From Lineus longissimus (Eukaryota; Nemertea; Pilidiophora; Heteronemertea; Lineidae), in the NCBI RefSeq assembly GCF_910592395.1, contig NC_088321.1, positions 5,516,001 through 5,580,000 on the forward strand: a DNA stretch of 64,000 nt. The letters run 5' to 3'. A program made the translations under genes and the position numbers. The notes under the pieces are model-generated. The model saw only the letters and a list, made by a program, of their open reading frames with translations, made no database searches and was not told where the DNA came from. This document shows, piece by piece, positions 11,015-21,626 of this stretch. The first letter of the stretch is position 1; every line of letters begins with the position of its first letter.

Positions 11015-13404
11015 GTCGTGCGAGGGGCAATTTAGAAGGTAGGTTCCGAATGTATTTTTGCTATTTTAATCACAGTTCGAGTTTACAATTTAGCCAACTC
11101 GGCTGCTACCATTGCCAATTCACCTTCCACACTGCAATTATATCAGTTCCAATCATTAAATAGTACATACATCGAAATATTCAAAATCTGACTGAACTAT
11201 CACGCTATTCCGTTTTTGATCTCGACTGGACCCGAGTGAACCCCCCCCCCCCCCCCCCCCCCCACCCCACACCACCCCTGCAATAACAAGCCGCCAAATC
11301 CTTTAATGCGTACGGTAATATCTCGCCAGACACGGTTGCAGATTTAGGCGAACTCGGTGATTGCTGTTGTGACGATCAGTGATCGTTTGTTATTGCGATC
11401 AGCTGACTTCTCCCTTGACCCGGTTTGACCCCGTTATTGTATTATTATTTCCGCGCCAAAAAATTGTTTACCGAGATTTTGCGAGATGTTGGCGAGACTT
11501 AGGTAACACCCATGGGCATGTGTGTTCAAGACAGCACTTCGACTCCGTCCGCGATTGAGTGAGGATCGCCGCCGGTTCTGTACTATTCTATAGATGACAA
11601 CGCCCAGAAGTTCGTAGCGAGATGGTTGAAATGGTGGAAGCAGCGTTGAAATGGTGGTAACGTTTTATGATTGATTCACGCCGTACTTTACCGATAGAAT
11701 GGAAAATGCCATAATTTTACCGGTGTGAAGCCTTTCACGCTTTACGTACATTTGTATACGGCCGATGCACTGACCGTGTGTATCGTGCTGTGTTTGTAAA
11801 CGTATCACCAGTTTGTGTCTTCCTCTCGCTAATGTATAGCTATCTGTGCATTTAATTGACATGGTTTTCTATAGTTTGAGAAGGGGTCTAAAAGGGGGGT
11901 GTATTAATGTTTGAAGGTGCATTCTGGTCTTTGCGGACCAGGTGCTTCGAATAGGCTCGCGTAGATCAGGTCGACCTGAGCAACTTTCCACTCCACTCTT
12001 TTAGGCCTATTTTCGATGAATGGGCTGTAATGTTGTTGATTCTCGGTTAGAATGAATCGTTATCGTTTAGTATTTTAGTCCATTGGTGTTATTGGACATA
12101 CTCGAACCTGTTATATAGACTTTAATAATTATAGACCGTGCGAACGGATTTCTGGAAAACCATTATATAAAACCCAGTTGTATTTTGGGACTAAAAAGAT
12201 GTTGTGTTAACCCACGTTTTAATCTGTGTATGTTGAATTCAGGTGACTGTTTGATAGTTATATAGTTAGAAGCCAGTGGGTGTGATTCCATCACTGTCTC
12301 TCCGCTTACGCCAGAAGCCGTGTTGACGATTTGGACGAATCCGCCCTGCAGAGATCGAGAAGGACGAGGCCTTGCTGTTGACGTCCCTCCCCGTTTATAG
12401 AATACCCGTGGCGGTATAGTATTCTTAATTTACTGGCTAGTTTATTGTTACGACCTGCCGGCTAGTTAGGACTAGTCTGTTGCCATCTGGGCAGAACCGG
12501 TTGAGTCGAAGTCATTTATATAGTCCTAGCTAGCGGTCAGATTGCTTCAGTCAGCCTGAGTCAATGTTACAGACTGTTTGTGTTGTAGCACGCTTTGAGT
12601 TGTGAGAAGCATTTTAGTATATATCCCTTAGCGGAAAAAACTTGTATTGATATATTCCCCTTGGTGGGAAGATAATTTGATATATATATATAATCTACTA
12701 CGCCCTTCTACTGACGTTCCGGGCTGGAAGACCGAAGTCTGCAATCAAACACGAGACGGAGGATAGCCTGTTGTAGATGCCGGAGAAGAGACACCGCAAT
12801 CGTGTGTAAAACTAGTACGGAGCCGCTGGCTCTAGGCTGAAGCATTTACAGCTATAGTGAATTGTAGGTATCTTATGATAGCTTGTACCATATAAATATA
12901 CAGTCCTCTTCATAAAGTAATTAACCTCTGGCATAGTTCTTATCGTCATCTTGTCAATTCGTTGATCGCCAGAACAATTGCCTTATAATATTGCTTATGC
13001 CTTGCAGTGAGTCACCCTGTTTATCCGCATGGTAACCGACTTTCACGAATAAGTCTTCTGCTATTGACATCCCGGATTATTTCAGGGGATTCATATACTT
13101 GTAATTTGTTGCTAAGTATCCACAACGTCCATACATTTCAAAACAATTACCGAAAAACAATATGAAGGTGAGTCGCCGCAGGAACTGTGGGCGAGTCCAT
13201 GATGCAGACTATTGCTTTAACTCTTCCCCTCAAATACAAAGCCAAATGTACATCACATTGGCCGAGGCGGAACCTTTCCACTCAGATTCATCTTTATATA
13301 AATGTTGTAATGCATAATGTACGAAGAAGTTGGTTAATGCCCTTGGTCGACTTTGATAGATATTTTGTTTTGGCGCCAACAATGCCTCGATCGTTGCTCA
13401 ATAA
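11015..13404. other. No supportable gene; poly-C tract at 11239-11262
   Basis: Non-coding sequence with one long poly-C tract. The frame at 11665-11862 (minus) has no domain. No RNA gene was recognised. Confidence 0.45.
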
Positions 13405-13408
13405 CAGA

Positions 13409-14868
13409 AACTGACTCCAGAGACGTGTACACGAAGCCATCTGTCAAGTTGTAGCATAATGGCATCCATCACTTTTTGTCGTGATTGCCTTTCAAAGTGA
13501 CTCAGGATCAGTTTTGCCCATATGACATTTACTAGTGGTTGCTCCCCATATTTCAGTGTTTCCATACAATACATGACTTTTCAATAGAGGGAATATAGAA
13601 GAAACGTGTCGATCTATCATCAGCGCTCCCTAACAATGAGGGGAAAGTCCAAGAAACGAAAATACTCAAACACCGATGCCTTCTGGTACTGATTTATACT
13701 TAGGGTGGCAGAAAGTTGATAGGCACAGTCATGGGGAGGGTTCTTCCACAAGGACACTGAGACGAAGTATCCAAGTGTTTCCTTTAACATGTATCAAGAG
13801 TAAAAACCTGGACCAGCCGATTATGACTATAGGTTCTGACCACTGTGCCAGTAATTTCTCTTGGCATTGCATTGGTACAAAAATATCCAGATACGTGTCG
13901 AGCACTTCAAAAAGGCATGTCCCATTTACAATGAAATTATACTTGCCGGCAAAAAAGGCACTTCCTCCGCATCGTTCATGCGGCGACACGTTGTTTAGCT
14001 TATCTTTCATACTTTGGAGTAAATATTCCTGATGTCAACCATGACTTGCCTTCACACGACAAATCAGCAAATGGTCAAAGCTCATTAAAGGGTCTTAGTT
14101 TTCTTCACCAGGGTCTCATGTTTTTACCTTGTGAGGACTCAGCCGTTTTTTACCTGGTGAGGTCGTACTGTTTCTACCAGGGTCAAAAATGATGTACCTG
14201 GTTTGGTTTTACTTTCTCCTGGGTCAAAAGATCATTGGGTAAGTCAACTTATACCAATATTTCAAAGATGTTGTGAACCTGTGGAGCTAATCATCCAAGG
14301 CCTTGGTTAGAGGTGGGGACAGCCACATCGTAAGTTTAAATGCCCGCAACTGCTTGTCACGATCCAAATAAATAAATCGCTGCTGAATTTAATCCAAAAT
14401 ATAAGACAAATCAACCACTTCTCTCGATCCCACTCCTTCACCATTAGCAGATCGCCTGGTGAAAGACTTTGCCTACTTAACAAAACCAGAGTCTTTATAT
14501 AAAAGGACATCATGACTTGATTTCATTGTTTGTTGTGACCATGCGTATCCTTCATCCTGAGATCAGGCTTTTTTACTCCTATGTCGTATACAAAACCCTG
14601 AGAAAAAGCAGTACAATCCTCTGGGAAGGGTTGCTGTTCCGATTACTTTACACACCTTGTGTAGTTTATGTTCAGATTTGCGATATATTACAATTAGACA
14701 GGTCTTAATAAAATCTAAGAAGTTCCTGATGTTTTGATCCTTTAATCCACATCGATTTCACGGTACCAAACATTCTAGATTTGTTGTAGTGTTTTTATGT
14801 CTTTAGTACGAAATAACATAAACTTGCAGCGGGAACGTGCGATTCGGCAATTCAAGCTTAAAAGCGGA
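13409..14868. repeat. Dispersed repeat, copy 1 (about 1.5 kb)
   Basis: It is colinear with 35064-37078, starting at TGACTCCAGAGACG and ending at AAAAGCGGATTTCG. Aligned blocks include the GTGACTCA(G/A)GATCAG, CATGTCCCATTTACAAT, GGACAGCCACATCG and TCCTATGTCGTATACAAA words. A roughly 480-bp block of copy 2 (35440-35925) is absent here, and 14040-14260 is not shared. Confidence 0.8.
13729..14010 (-). CDS. Frame conserved between two dispersed copies, unrecognised
   Basis: A minus-strand frame of 93 codons includes NVSPHERCGGSAFF, YNFIVNGTC and a FEV-D block. The second copy (about 35964-36165, minus) keeps the same frame without indels for about 60 codons, with many changes that are conservative (Ile/Leu, Gln/His). 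That suggests a former protein-coding stretch of a transposon or gene family. Copy 2 stops shortly after a KLLALYCSQNL block, whereas copy 1 runs on. I do not recognise the protein. Two cysteines and a hydrophobic core hint at a small folded domain. Confidence 0.35.
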   Translation of the reverse strand: MKDKLNNVSPHERCGGSAFFAGKYNFIVNGTCLFEVLDTYLDIFVPMQCQEKLLAQWSEPIVIIGWSRFLLLIHVKGNTWILRLSVLVEEPSP

Positions 14869-15595
14869 TTTCGCACGACTAGCGATTCAGCCTGCTATTT
14901 ACTATTTCCCGGGAGGTAAAAATGTGCCTTCTTATTTCCTGTTCAAAGGTCTGGCCCAGATCAGTTACTCTAAGGACTATTAAATGATGAGCATGTTGAC
15001 AATAGGGCTCACAATTGGCTAACACTCAGAAAGTCACGTTTGACTTGATGATGCATCAAGAAATGCATTGTGTTGCTCGTGCGAATTCGCTTTAATACAG
15101 AGCTACGCTTGGATTGGATACTTTTTTTATACCGCTTCAATCTGTCTAAAGGGTGTGGATTTCACCAGGCGTTTGAAATATCGAGTATATTGAAAGCAAC
15201 TGGTGCCAGGATTCGTATCGTGGCACTATCAATCGTCCTGACTGCATCTGGAGTTGCTCTTATTACTTCCACAGGCCAGACAGTTTATTTGATGGGGGAG
15301 CATCCTAAAATTCCAAGATGTCTATGCAAAGATAGTCCAAGAGTGATAGTCAAAGAGAGGATAATCATACCAAAGACAGACCACAGGGGACTGAATGTTT
15401 AGGCCTACAGCAATTCTCCATGTCTTTATATCCCCCCCCCCCCCATAGATACTGTTGGCCCGATGTCAGCTTGCCCATGGGGAGACGGTCCCATGCCCTG
15501 CTATTTGGTGATGGATAGAATGGTTCAGTGCTACAAAGAATCCAAATACCCTAGAGATTGAAAGAGCAAAAGAGCATGATATACTGTAAAATCGG
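14869..15595. other. No supportable gene; short poly-C run near 15431
   Basis: The frame at 15070-15402 (+) has a hydrophobic centre but no known motif and no splice context. Treated as chance. Confidence 0.35.
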
Positions 15596-15866
15596 ACTTA
15601 AAGCTGAACTGCATGCACAAAACCAGAGCACCCTATGCGGCAATAGTAAGAAATTCAAACGACCGAAAGGCCCTTCTGAATACGGCCTGAAACATGATAG
15701 ACCGCCAATGCTTCGATGCGCTTGATTTCACAAACCAGCAAGCCGTGGGACGATGCGGACCTTCGCAGAAAATTCTGGAAGGAAAAAATAAAAAGGTCCT
15801 CTCATCGGGACTCGAACTCGAGACCTCTGGTTTTATTTTATCCTCAAGACCACTGGGCTATTTGAA
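15596..15866 (-). repeat. tRNA-derived SINE (minus copy)
   Basis: On the minus strand a head with an A box (TAGCCCAGTGGTCTTGAG) and a B box (AGTTCGAGTCCC) lies at about 15865-15800. It is followed by a body that is the inverted copy of 16218-16402 (shared CGCATCGAAGCATTGG, AGGCCGTATTCAGAAGG and GCATGCAGTTCAGCTTTAAG words). tRNA-like head plus unrelated body defines a SINE. The acceptor stem is not intact, so it is not a functional tRNA gene. Confidence 0.78.
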
Positions 15867-16147
15867 ATGCCTGGCGTTTTATACGGCTTTATAGAATGTG
15901 CAAACATTTGTGTGTAATCTTAGTTCAACATCTTTGAGCGGCTTCCACTGGGCAACTGCAGGAAGAAAGTATTTTTTTCTTTGCTGTGCGTGATAATGTA
16001 TGCGGAGTCTACGTTTTCTCCTAGCAATGTTCACCTTTGTCTTGGTATCTTCTTCTATGTACTTGAGAACATTTCTGGTTCATCTCTCAAAAATAAAGCA
16101 TAATCGCCATTCATATAAGATATATTTGCTGGCAGCAGTTCACAAGA

Positions 16148-16404
16148 AAGCCTCCCTAACTCAGACGGTTAGAGCGTTCGTATTCTGAGCCCGAGTTCCC
16201 GGGTCCCGGGTTTTTTTCTGTTCCATAATTCTCCGAGACTGTCCGCATCGTCCTGTGGCTTGCTGGTTTGTGAAATCAAGCGCATCGAAGCATTGGAGGT
16301 CTATCATGTTTCAGGCCGTATTCAGAAGGACCTTTCGATCGTTTAAATTTCTTACTATTGCCGCATGGGACGCTCTGGTTTTGTGCATGCAGTTCAGCTT
16401 TAAG
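16148..16404 (+). repeat. tRNA-derived SINE (plus copy)
   Basis: The head reads CTAACTCAGACGGTTAGAGCG (A-box side) and then GAGTTCCCGGGTCCCGGG (degenerate B box). The body is shared in inverted orientation with 15605-15785. The two SINEs are head to head, about 280 bp apart. The heads differ much more than the bodies, so they may be subfamilies with different tRNA heads. Confidence 0.75.
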
Positions 16405-16741
16405 ACATCACTTCTGTAGAATAGCCCACTTCATTACTATGACGGTGACATGGCTGCACATCAATAATCTGTAATACATGTACTATCTGCTTTCTGATTG
16501 GTTTACCAACGCAAATAGGCCCAGTGGTTATTGGCTTTGAACTTTATAGAACTGACACCAGTAATGTGACATTGGAAGTAGGCCTATTGTGAAATTATTG
16601 AGAAGAGAAAACCAGCTCTGATCATTTCTGAATTTCAAGGTCGCGTACAAAAACTTGTACAGGTTGTCCAAATAAAAAAAAACTTCGAAGACCAATTTTG
16701 ATTTATTTTTCACTGAATTGGGTTTTGCTAATTACACATCA
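16405..16741. other. Spacer, no gene seen
   Basis: AT-rich sequence between the SINE and the 9-bp duplication of fold-back 2. Confidence 0.4.
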
Positions 16742-16750
16742 CTTTCTTGG
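16742..16750. repeat. Target-site duplication, left, fold-back 2
   Basis: CTTTCTTGG, identical to 20304-20312. Confidence 0.88.
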
Positions 16751-16818
16751 GGGTGTCTATAAACCGAAGACCAAAGACCGAAGACCGAAGATCGAAGATG
16801 GAAGACCCCCCCAAAACT

Positions 16819-17540
16819 ATAAAACGAAGATCCCCCAACTATAAAAGGAAGACCCTGATGTCAACTATAAAACGAAGATCCCCCCAACTATAAAAGGAAG
16901 ACCCTGATGTCAACTATAAAACGAAGATCCCCCAACTATAAAAGGAAGACCCTAATGTCAACTATAAAACGAAGATCCCCCCAACTAGAAAAGGAAGACC
17001 CTAATGTCAACTATAAAACGAAGATCCCCCCAACTATAAAAGGAAGACCCTGATGTCAACTATAAAACGAAGATCCCCCCATCTATAAAAGGAAGACCCT
17101 AATGTCAACTATAAAACGAAGATCCCCCAACTATAAAAGGAAGACCCTGATGTCAACTATAAAACGAAGATCCCCCCATCTATAAAAGGAAGACCCTAAT
17201 GTCAACTATAAAACGAAGATCCCCCCAACTATAAAAGGAAGACCCTGATGTCAACTATAAAACGAAGATCCCCCCAACTATAAAAGGAAGACCCTAATGT
17301 CAACTATAAAACGAAGATCCCCCCAACTATAAAAGGAAGACCCTGATGTCAACTATAAACGAAGATCCCCCCAACTATAAAAGGAAGACCCTAATGTCAA
17401 CTATAAAACGAAGATCCCCCAATCTATAAAAGGAAGACCCTAATGTCAACTATAAAACGAAGATCCCCCCAACTAGAAAAGGAAGACCCTAATGTCAACT
17501 ATAAAACGAAGATCCCCCCATCTATAAAAGGAAGACCCTG
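16819..17540. repeat. 49-bp minisatellite array, left arm of fold-back 2
   Basis: About 15 units alternate CGAAGATC(C)n and GGAAGACCCT halves, with T/A, G/A (CTGATG/CTAATG) and AACTA/ATCTA variants. The variant pattern is not ordered, suggesting shuffling by recombination. Confidence 0.9.
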
Positions 17541-18732
17541 GTGGTTTTAGACCCTCAAGTTCAGTTACTGCAGACTTGCACGTCATAACACGTGACTGAG
17601 CATCTGTATTTCAACAAGCAAGCTAGCCTGAGTGCGGCGTAGTGACATAGGAGATCAGATCATTCAGGTAAATTCCGGATTTTCCTAACACTGCATTTAG
17701 GAGTTGGCGACCGACCTGCCAGTCTCGACCCATGATGGTGGAGCCTAACCCCTGGGGACGAGATTCTAAATTACCAAGTCACCCAGAGCAGGGAAACATT
17801 GAAACTGTTGGGGGGGGGGGGGGGTAGCTATGGGTCGATGCGCTGCTCGGAGAAAACAAGTGTTCTGGCAATCTGGCAGGGGTTCCGAAGGTCTCCCAAG
17901 TCTTGAAAACTTTTTTTTTCTCTTATCTGTAAATTCCATTATGGAGGTAAATCACTTTTTGTATACATGTACCTCCAGGATTCCATGGAGCCGACACATG
18001 TAATTATCACTTGGCTCACTCCAAGGAATTGTCAGTTTTTTCAAAACAGAAAACAACTTGTTTGTGTAAAACATGATGATCAAACTTTATTCACTCAACA
18101 ACAAGAAATCAGCAGTAAAATCATATCTGAATGATTGAGTACAGAAGTGGAGGCTTCTCATTAATTTTATGCACACATGTATTAAATTTACATTAATGGA
18201 CTAGTTCTTATAAGTGTATTCGATTGATATGATTACCTGTGACTGGAAGAGACCGTACGGAGATCAATTTTTTTCATGAACCAAGATAGTGCTCACCTTG
18301 GTACTGGTATTTTTTCATTAGGAAATGGTCAAACTTGTCAGATGACCATTTGCCATGAGATATCCATCAATTATGCTGGACTTGACAAAAAAAATAGCTG
18401 GACTTGATAAAAAATAGACGACTTTTACCTCAGCAACCCTGAGAGAGACTAAGCAGTGACCCTGAGAAATACATAAAGATCACGTGAAGATTATTATACT
18501 GTTATATATGTTGTCTCATCGCTAGAAATACTTAGTAGCCATTAGTCTAAGGTTGCCAAAACAGGAAAAGATGCCGAAATTTCGTCCATGAGTTACTGTC
18601 ATCCAAGTTCATATCTACAACTTTTGAAAAACTTGCTACCGGTACACTAATGTTTACCATTACACTTGTTACAGAGAAGCAAATATTTCCTATAGACACG
18701 GTAGAATAGAAGCAAACATACTATGCCGACTA

Positions 18733-19670
18733 GGCTTGTGGTATTCGACTCGATGACTCGACGACGCGATGGCTCGATGACGCGATCGTTGCTATGGATT
18801 TTGCTAAAATACGGAATCCCATGATCCTGGTCTCCGGGCTACCGCTGCAACAGCAGAGGTTTTAGCTCGGCCTTCCCATACCCAGTTACGGTATGTAGAA
18901 GGATGTGCCCCCCCCCCCAGCCATGGCCACTGAAGATTGGTCCCCGCGATTGATTTTGATATTTAAAGGACTCGCGGAAGTTTCATAGCATGCAAAATGA
19001 CCGGAGATTTAATTGACAAACAAGCTTCTAGTGGCCAATGTCAGATGTCATGTGGTAGTCTGTCAACAATCGGAATTTCGCATATGTGCAGTTTTTTAGA
19101 CTCAGTCACTCAGTCCCTCTTCCCCCTTGTCCGTCATTAAAGGCATTCAAGTGTGTTGGTCAACCATGACTATCTCCTTTGTCCCTCCACCACAGGCCTA
19201 GTTTCCCCTTATGACATCACTATTTCGGACACTCAGCGCCCCATTTCTGAAAGGTGTAGGACATTTAATATTGCCGTGCTGAACGGATATCCAGAGCCAA
19301 CCTTGTCTCCAGGAACTCGCGTGTCATTTTAACATTGGAATTTCTGCTCGTAAAGAACCTGGGTAGGAGGTTGATCTGAACCAGCTATATTTAGGTGTAT
19401 TTAGCTGTGTTGACGGTAAGCTTGCATAGCAACATGGCGCATAGTTTTATCAAAAATGCGAACTTGTAGGAAACGAAAAATGGTCGGATTAGATACGGTG
19501 AAAACAGCTGGAAAGGGGTTGGTAATGATCGGGTTCTTTTTTATTTTCCTCCACTTATGATTCTATGTATAAATTACAGGCCAGGCAGTGATATTCTTTA
19601 AAAAGATTCCAACTTGATCGCGTCATCGAGTCATCGCGTCGTCGAGTCATCGAGTCGAATACCACAAGCC
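18733..19670. mobile_element. Fold-back DNA transposon 3, nested in fold-back 2
   Basis: A 938-bp element starts GGCTTGTGGTATTCGACTCG and ends with its reverse complement. Both tips run into a short minisatellite of GACTCGATGACTCGACGACG-type words (18750-18785 and 19617-19660). Flanks TGCCGACTA (18724-18732) and TACAGACTA (19671-19679) match at 7 of 9 positions, consistent with an older 9-bp duplication. No coding capacity is seen. Confidence 0.78.
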
Positions 19671-19951
19671 TACAGACTATACGCGCAGTGCACTTGTACC
19701 ACATGAATCATACCCCGAAAAAAATGAGATCCATGATGATGAGTACAGTGAGAAACTAGGTCATATTGGAGCACGGCTGCATGGTAACAGGTACGGGGCT
19801 CCCCGCCTTATGTAAACTGTGCCACTAAGCTGCTAAGGCTAGACACGACTGGTGTAGTACCCGGTACACTTACTTTCTCAAATCATTAATGTAGCATGGA
19901 CCGAAAATGAAAACAAACTGTGCAGTAACTGAACATGAGAATGAAAACCAT

Positions 19952-20238
19952 CAGGGTCTTCCTTTTATAGATGGGGGGATCTTCGTTTTATAGTTGACAT
20001 TAGGGTCTTCCTTTTATAGTTGGGGGGATCTTCGTTTTATAGTTGACATCAGGGTCTTCCTTTTATAGTTGGGGGGATCTTCGTTTTATAGTTGACATTA
20101 GGGTCTTCCTTTTATAGATGGGGGGATCTTCGTTTTATAGTTGACATTAGGGTCTTCCTTTTATAGTTGGGGGATCTTCGTTTTATAGTTGACATCAGGG
20201 TCTTCCTTTTATAGTTGGGGGGATCTTCGTTTTATAGT
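19952..20238. repeat. 49-bp minisatellite array, right arm of fold-back 2 (inverted)
   Basis: About six units, reverse complement of the left array, carrying the same CTAATG/CTGATG and ATCTA variants. Confidence 0.9.
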
Positions 20239-20303
20239 TTTGGGGGGGTCTTCCATCTTCGATCTTCGGTCTTCGGTCTTTGGTCTTCGGTTTATAGACA
20301 CCC

Positions 20304-20312
20304 CTTTCTTGG
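20304..20312. repeat. Target-site duplication, right, fold-back 2
   Basis: CTTTCTTGG immediately follows ATAGACACCC. Confidence 0.88.
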
Positions 20313-20936
20313 ATGTCTAAAATGGTGGGTCCACGAGTCTGTAGGGTTGTTCTATAGGAATCCAACACAGATCGGGGAAGATTAAAGTTAGCTGTTAGCC
20401 ACAGTTTTGAAGGTTCATAACATTCTGATCATGCTAAACTTCCACTTCGTCCGCGTGAAGATATCGGAATTCTCTGCCATCCTCTTCAGTATTATATCTC
20501 CATCGACGACTGGAAGTGGCCCAGCATCAACATGACCAGGACGAAATGCCGCTTCAAATCCAATGATGATGACCTGTGGACTACACCAGCCTCACATGCA
20601 ACATTTACAACGCGTATCACATCTGAAAGTCCAATCATTCAGCATCCGCCCTGCTCATCAGTATTTGCTGTTTTACATGCCTTTCATGCCTTCCATGCCT
20701 TCCGCGCGTTAGACTTAAACGACTTCATCACCGTAAGGTCTAACGGCTGCCGCAGGTATGTGCAGCCCACTGGAACCAACTGCAGAATTCCCCACATCTC
20801 AGTAATCCGCATCCAAAATGTTCTGTCCTGTTCGTGGGGTCGAAAATGGTCAACTATCAAGAAGTAATTCCTGGTTGCAGAACCTCAGGAACCCAGTGGT
20901 CAAGTATAGGGTTTCCTTCCTCATCCACCCTGTTTG
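20313..20936. other. No firm gene; one weak exon-like frame
   Basis: The frame at 20532-20867 (+) includes a (CATGCCTTT)-like repeat giving HAFHAFHAF and a possible donor CGCAG/GTATGT near 20755. No domain is recognised, so no CDS is called. Confidence 0.3.
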
Positions 20937-21170
20937 TTAAGACGTGTACTTCACATTCTCCGGCAACTTCTCATTTTCCAAGGCGTCTATTTGGCGTATA
21001 ATCTTATAAGATTCCGCAAATTCTTTCAATGAGGTGACAACACCATTTACCAAAGCTTCTTCGAAGTCGCGTAAGTACTTGATTTTCTCCGACACGAGCC
21101 TTTTCTGGCATTTGGGATTCATCTTGCAGAATAGAAGGTGTGAGAAAACGAAGTCTGCTAAACCAAGCAT
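20937..21170 (-). CDS. 77-codon ORF or exon, small charged helical protein, unrecognised
   Basis: The minus-strand frame starts MLGLADFVFSHLLFCKMNPK and ends in a stop after KLPENVKYTS. From the internal Met the composition is typical of a soluble helical protein: heptad-like Leu/Ile/Val spacing, many Lys/Glu, blocks KIKYLRDFEEALVNG and LKEFAESYKI. GGTTTAGCAG just inside the frame is a plausible splice acceptor, so this may be the last exon of a gene whose other exons lie at higher coordinates, rather than an intact 77-residue protein. Family unknown. Confidence 0.45.
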   Translation of the reverse strand: MLGLADFVFSHLLFCKMNPKCQKRLVSEKIKYLRDFEEALVNGVVTSLKEFAESYKIIRQIDALENEKLPENVKYTS

Positions 21171-21474
21171 TTCATAGGCCTAAACTTTCAACACCCAACA
21201 AATCCTTAGATGAAAAACAGCTTTCATAAAGCACTAAATACAATAAATTTTTCTTTTGTGACACCCGTTATATAAAACTGGTCAATTCTGGTATGACACA
21301 AACTCCTTTTATGAAAAGTAATAACAATTAGGCCTACATGATCATGCCCATCCAAGGCCCAGTCAAGTCAATAAACTAAACCTAAATCTGTTTATGCTTG
21401 TGTAACGGAGTTAACAGAAGAGGCCCTTTTCAAATTCACATGTTTCGTCAGTTCGTTCGGGAAACGGTAGATGG

Positions 21475-21545
21475 CAGCAGGAGCCGGGCGCGCCGCCGGG
21501 TTCGCGCATGCGCAGGGGAATCGCGCGCGGGATTCGATCGCGTTC
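21475..21545 (+). promoter_or_regulatory. CpG-rich promoter with NRF-1 motif
   Basis: A GC- and CpG-rich block holds CGCGCATGCGCA (21503-21514), an exact match to the NRF-1 consensus YGCGCAYGCGCR. It is followed by the leader-like segment 21541-21626, which ends at a consensus donor. The palindromic motif gives no direction; orientation is inferred from the donor. Confidence 0.4.
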
Positions 21546-21626
21546 GTATGCTAATAAATTCCCGTTCTTCGGAACTTTGGTGTTTTGCTCCGTACTTAAA
21601 TGCGAACTCCCGTTGTGTCTTTCAGG
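21541..21626 (+). repeat. 86-bp repeat, copy 1; possible leader exon
   Basis: It is nearly identical to 22377-22460, running from CGTTCGT..TGCTAATAAATT to TGTGTCTTTCAGG. This copy ends CAG/GTATGT, a consensus 5' splice site, and contains AATAAA. It may be a duplicated first exon or the R-U5-like part of an LTR. Flanking sequences of the two copies are unrelated. Confidence 0.6.

Larger units (their letters stand above)
16751..20303. mobile_element. Fold-back DNA transposon 2 (Mutator/Rehavkus-like) with minisatellite TIRs
   Basis: A 3553-bp element starts GGGTGTCTATAAACC and ends with its reverse complement. It is flanked by a perfect 9-bp duplication CTTTCTTGG. The tip is followed by a short CGAAGACC(A/G)AAGAC motif array, then by a 49-bp minisatellite (an ACTATAAAACGAAGATCCC half and an ACTATAAAAGGAAGACCCT half). 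There are about 15 units on the left (16819-17540) and about 6 inverted units on the right (19952-20238). The core 17550-19950 has no ORF of note and carries nested fold-back 3. The unequal arm lengths suggest unit gain or loss after insertion. Non-autonomous; transposase source unknown. Confidence 0.92.

Noticed and set aside
14100-14230. Short ACCAGGGTC / CCTGGTGAGG repeated words as a possible array
   Set aside because: Only a few irregular copies; not distinguishable from low-complexity sequence.
15810-15865. Functional tRNA gene on the minus strand
   Set aside because: A and B boxes are present but the acceptor stem and anticodon arm do not pair; it is a SINE head.
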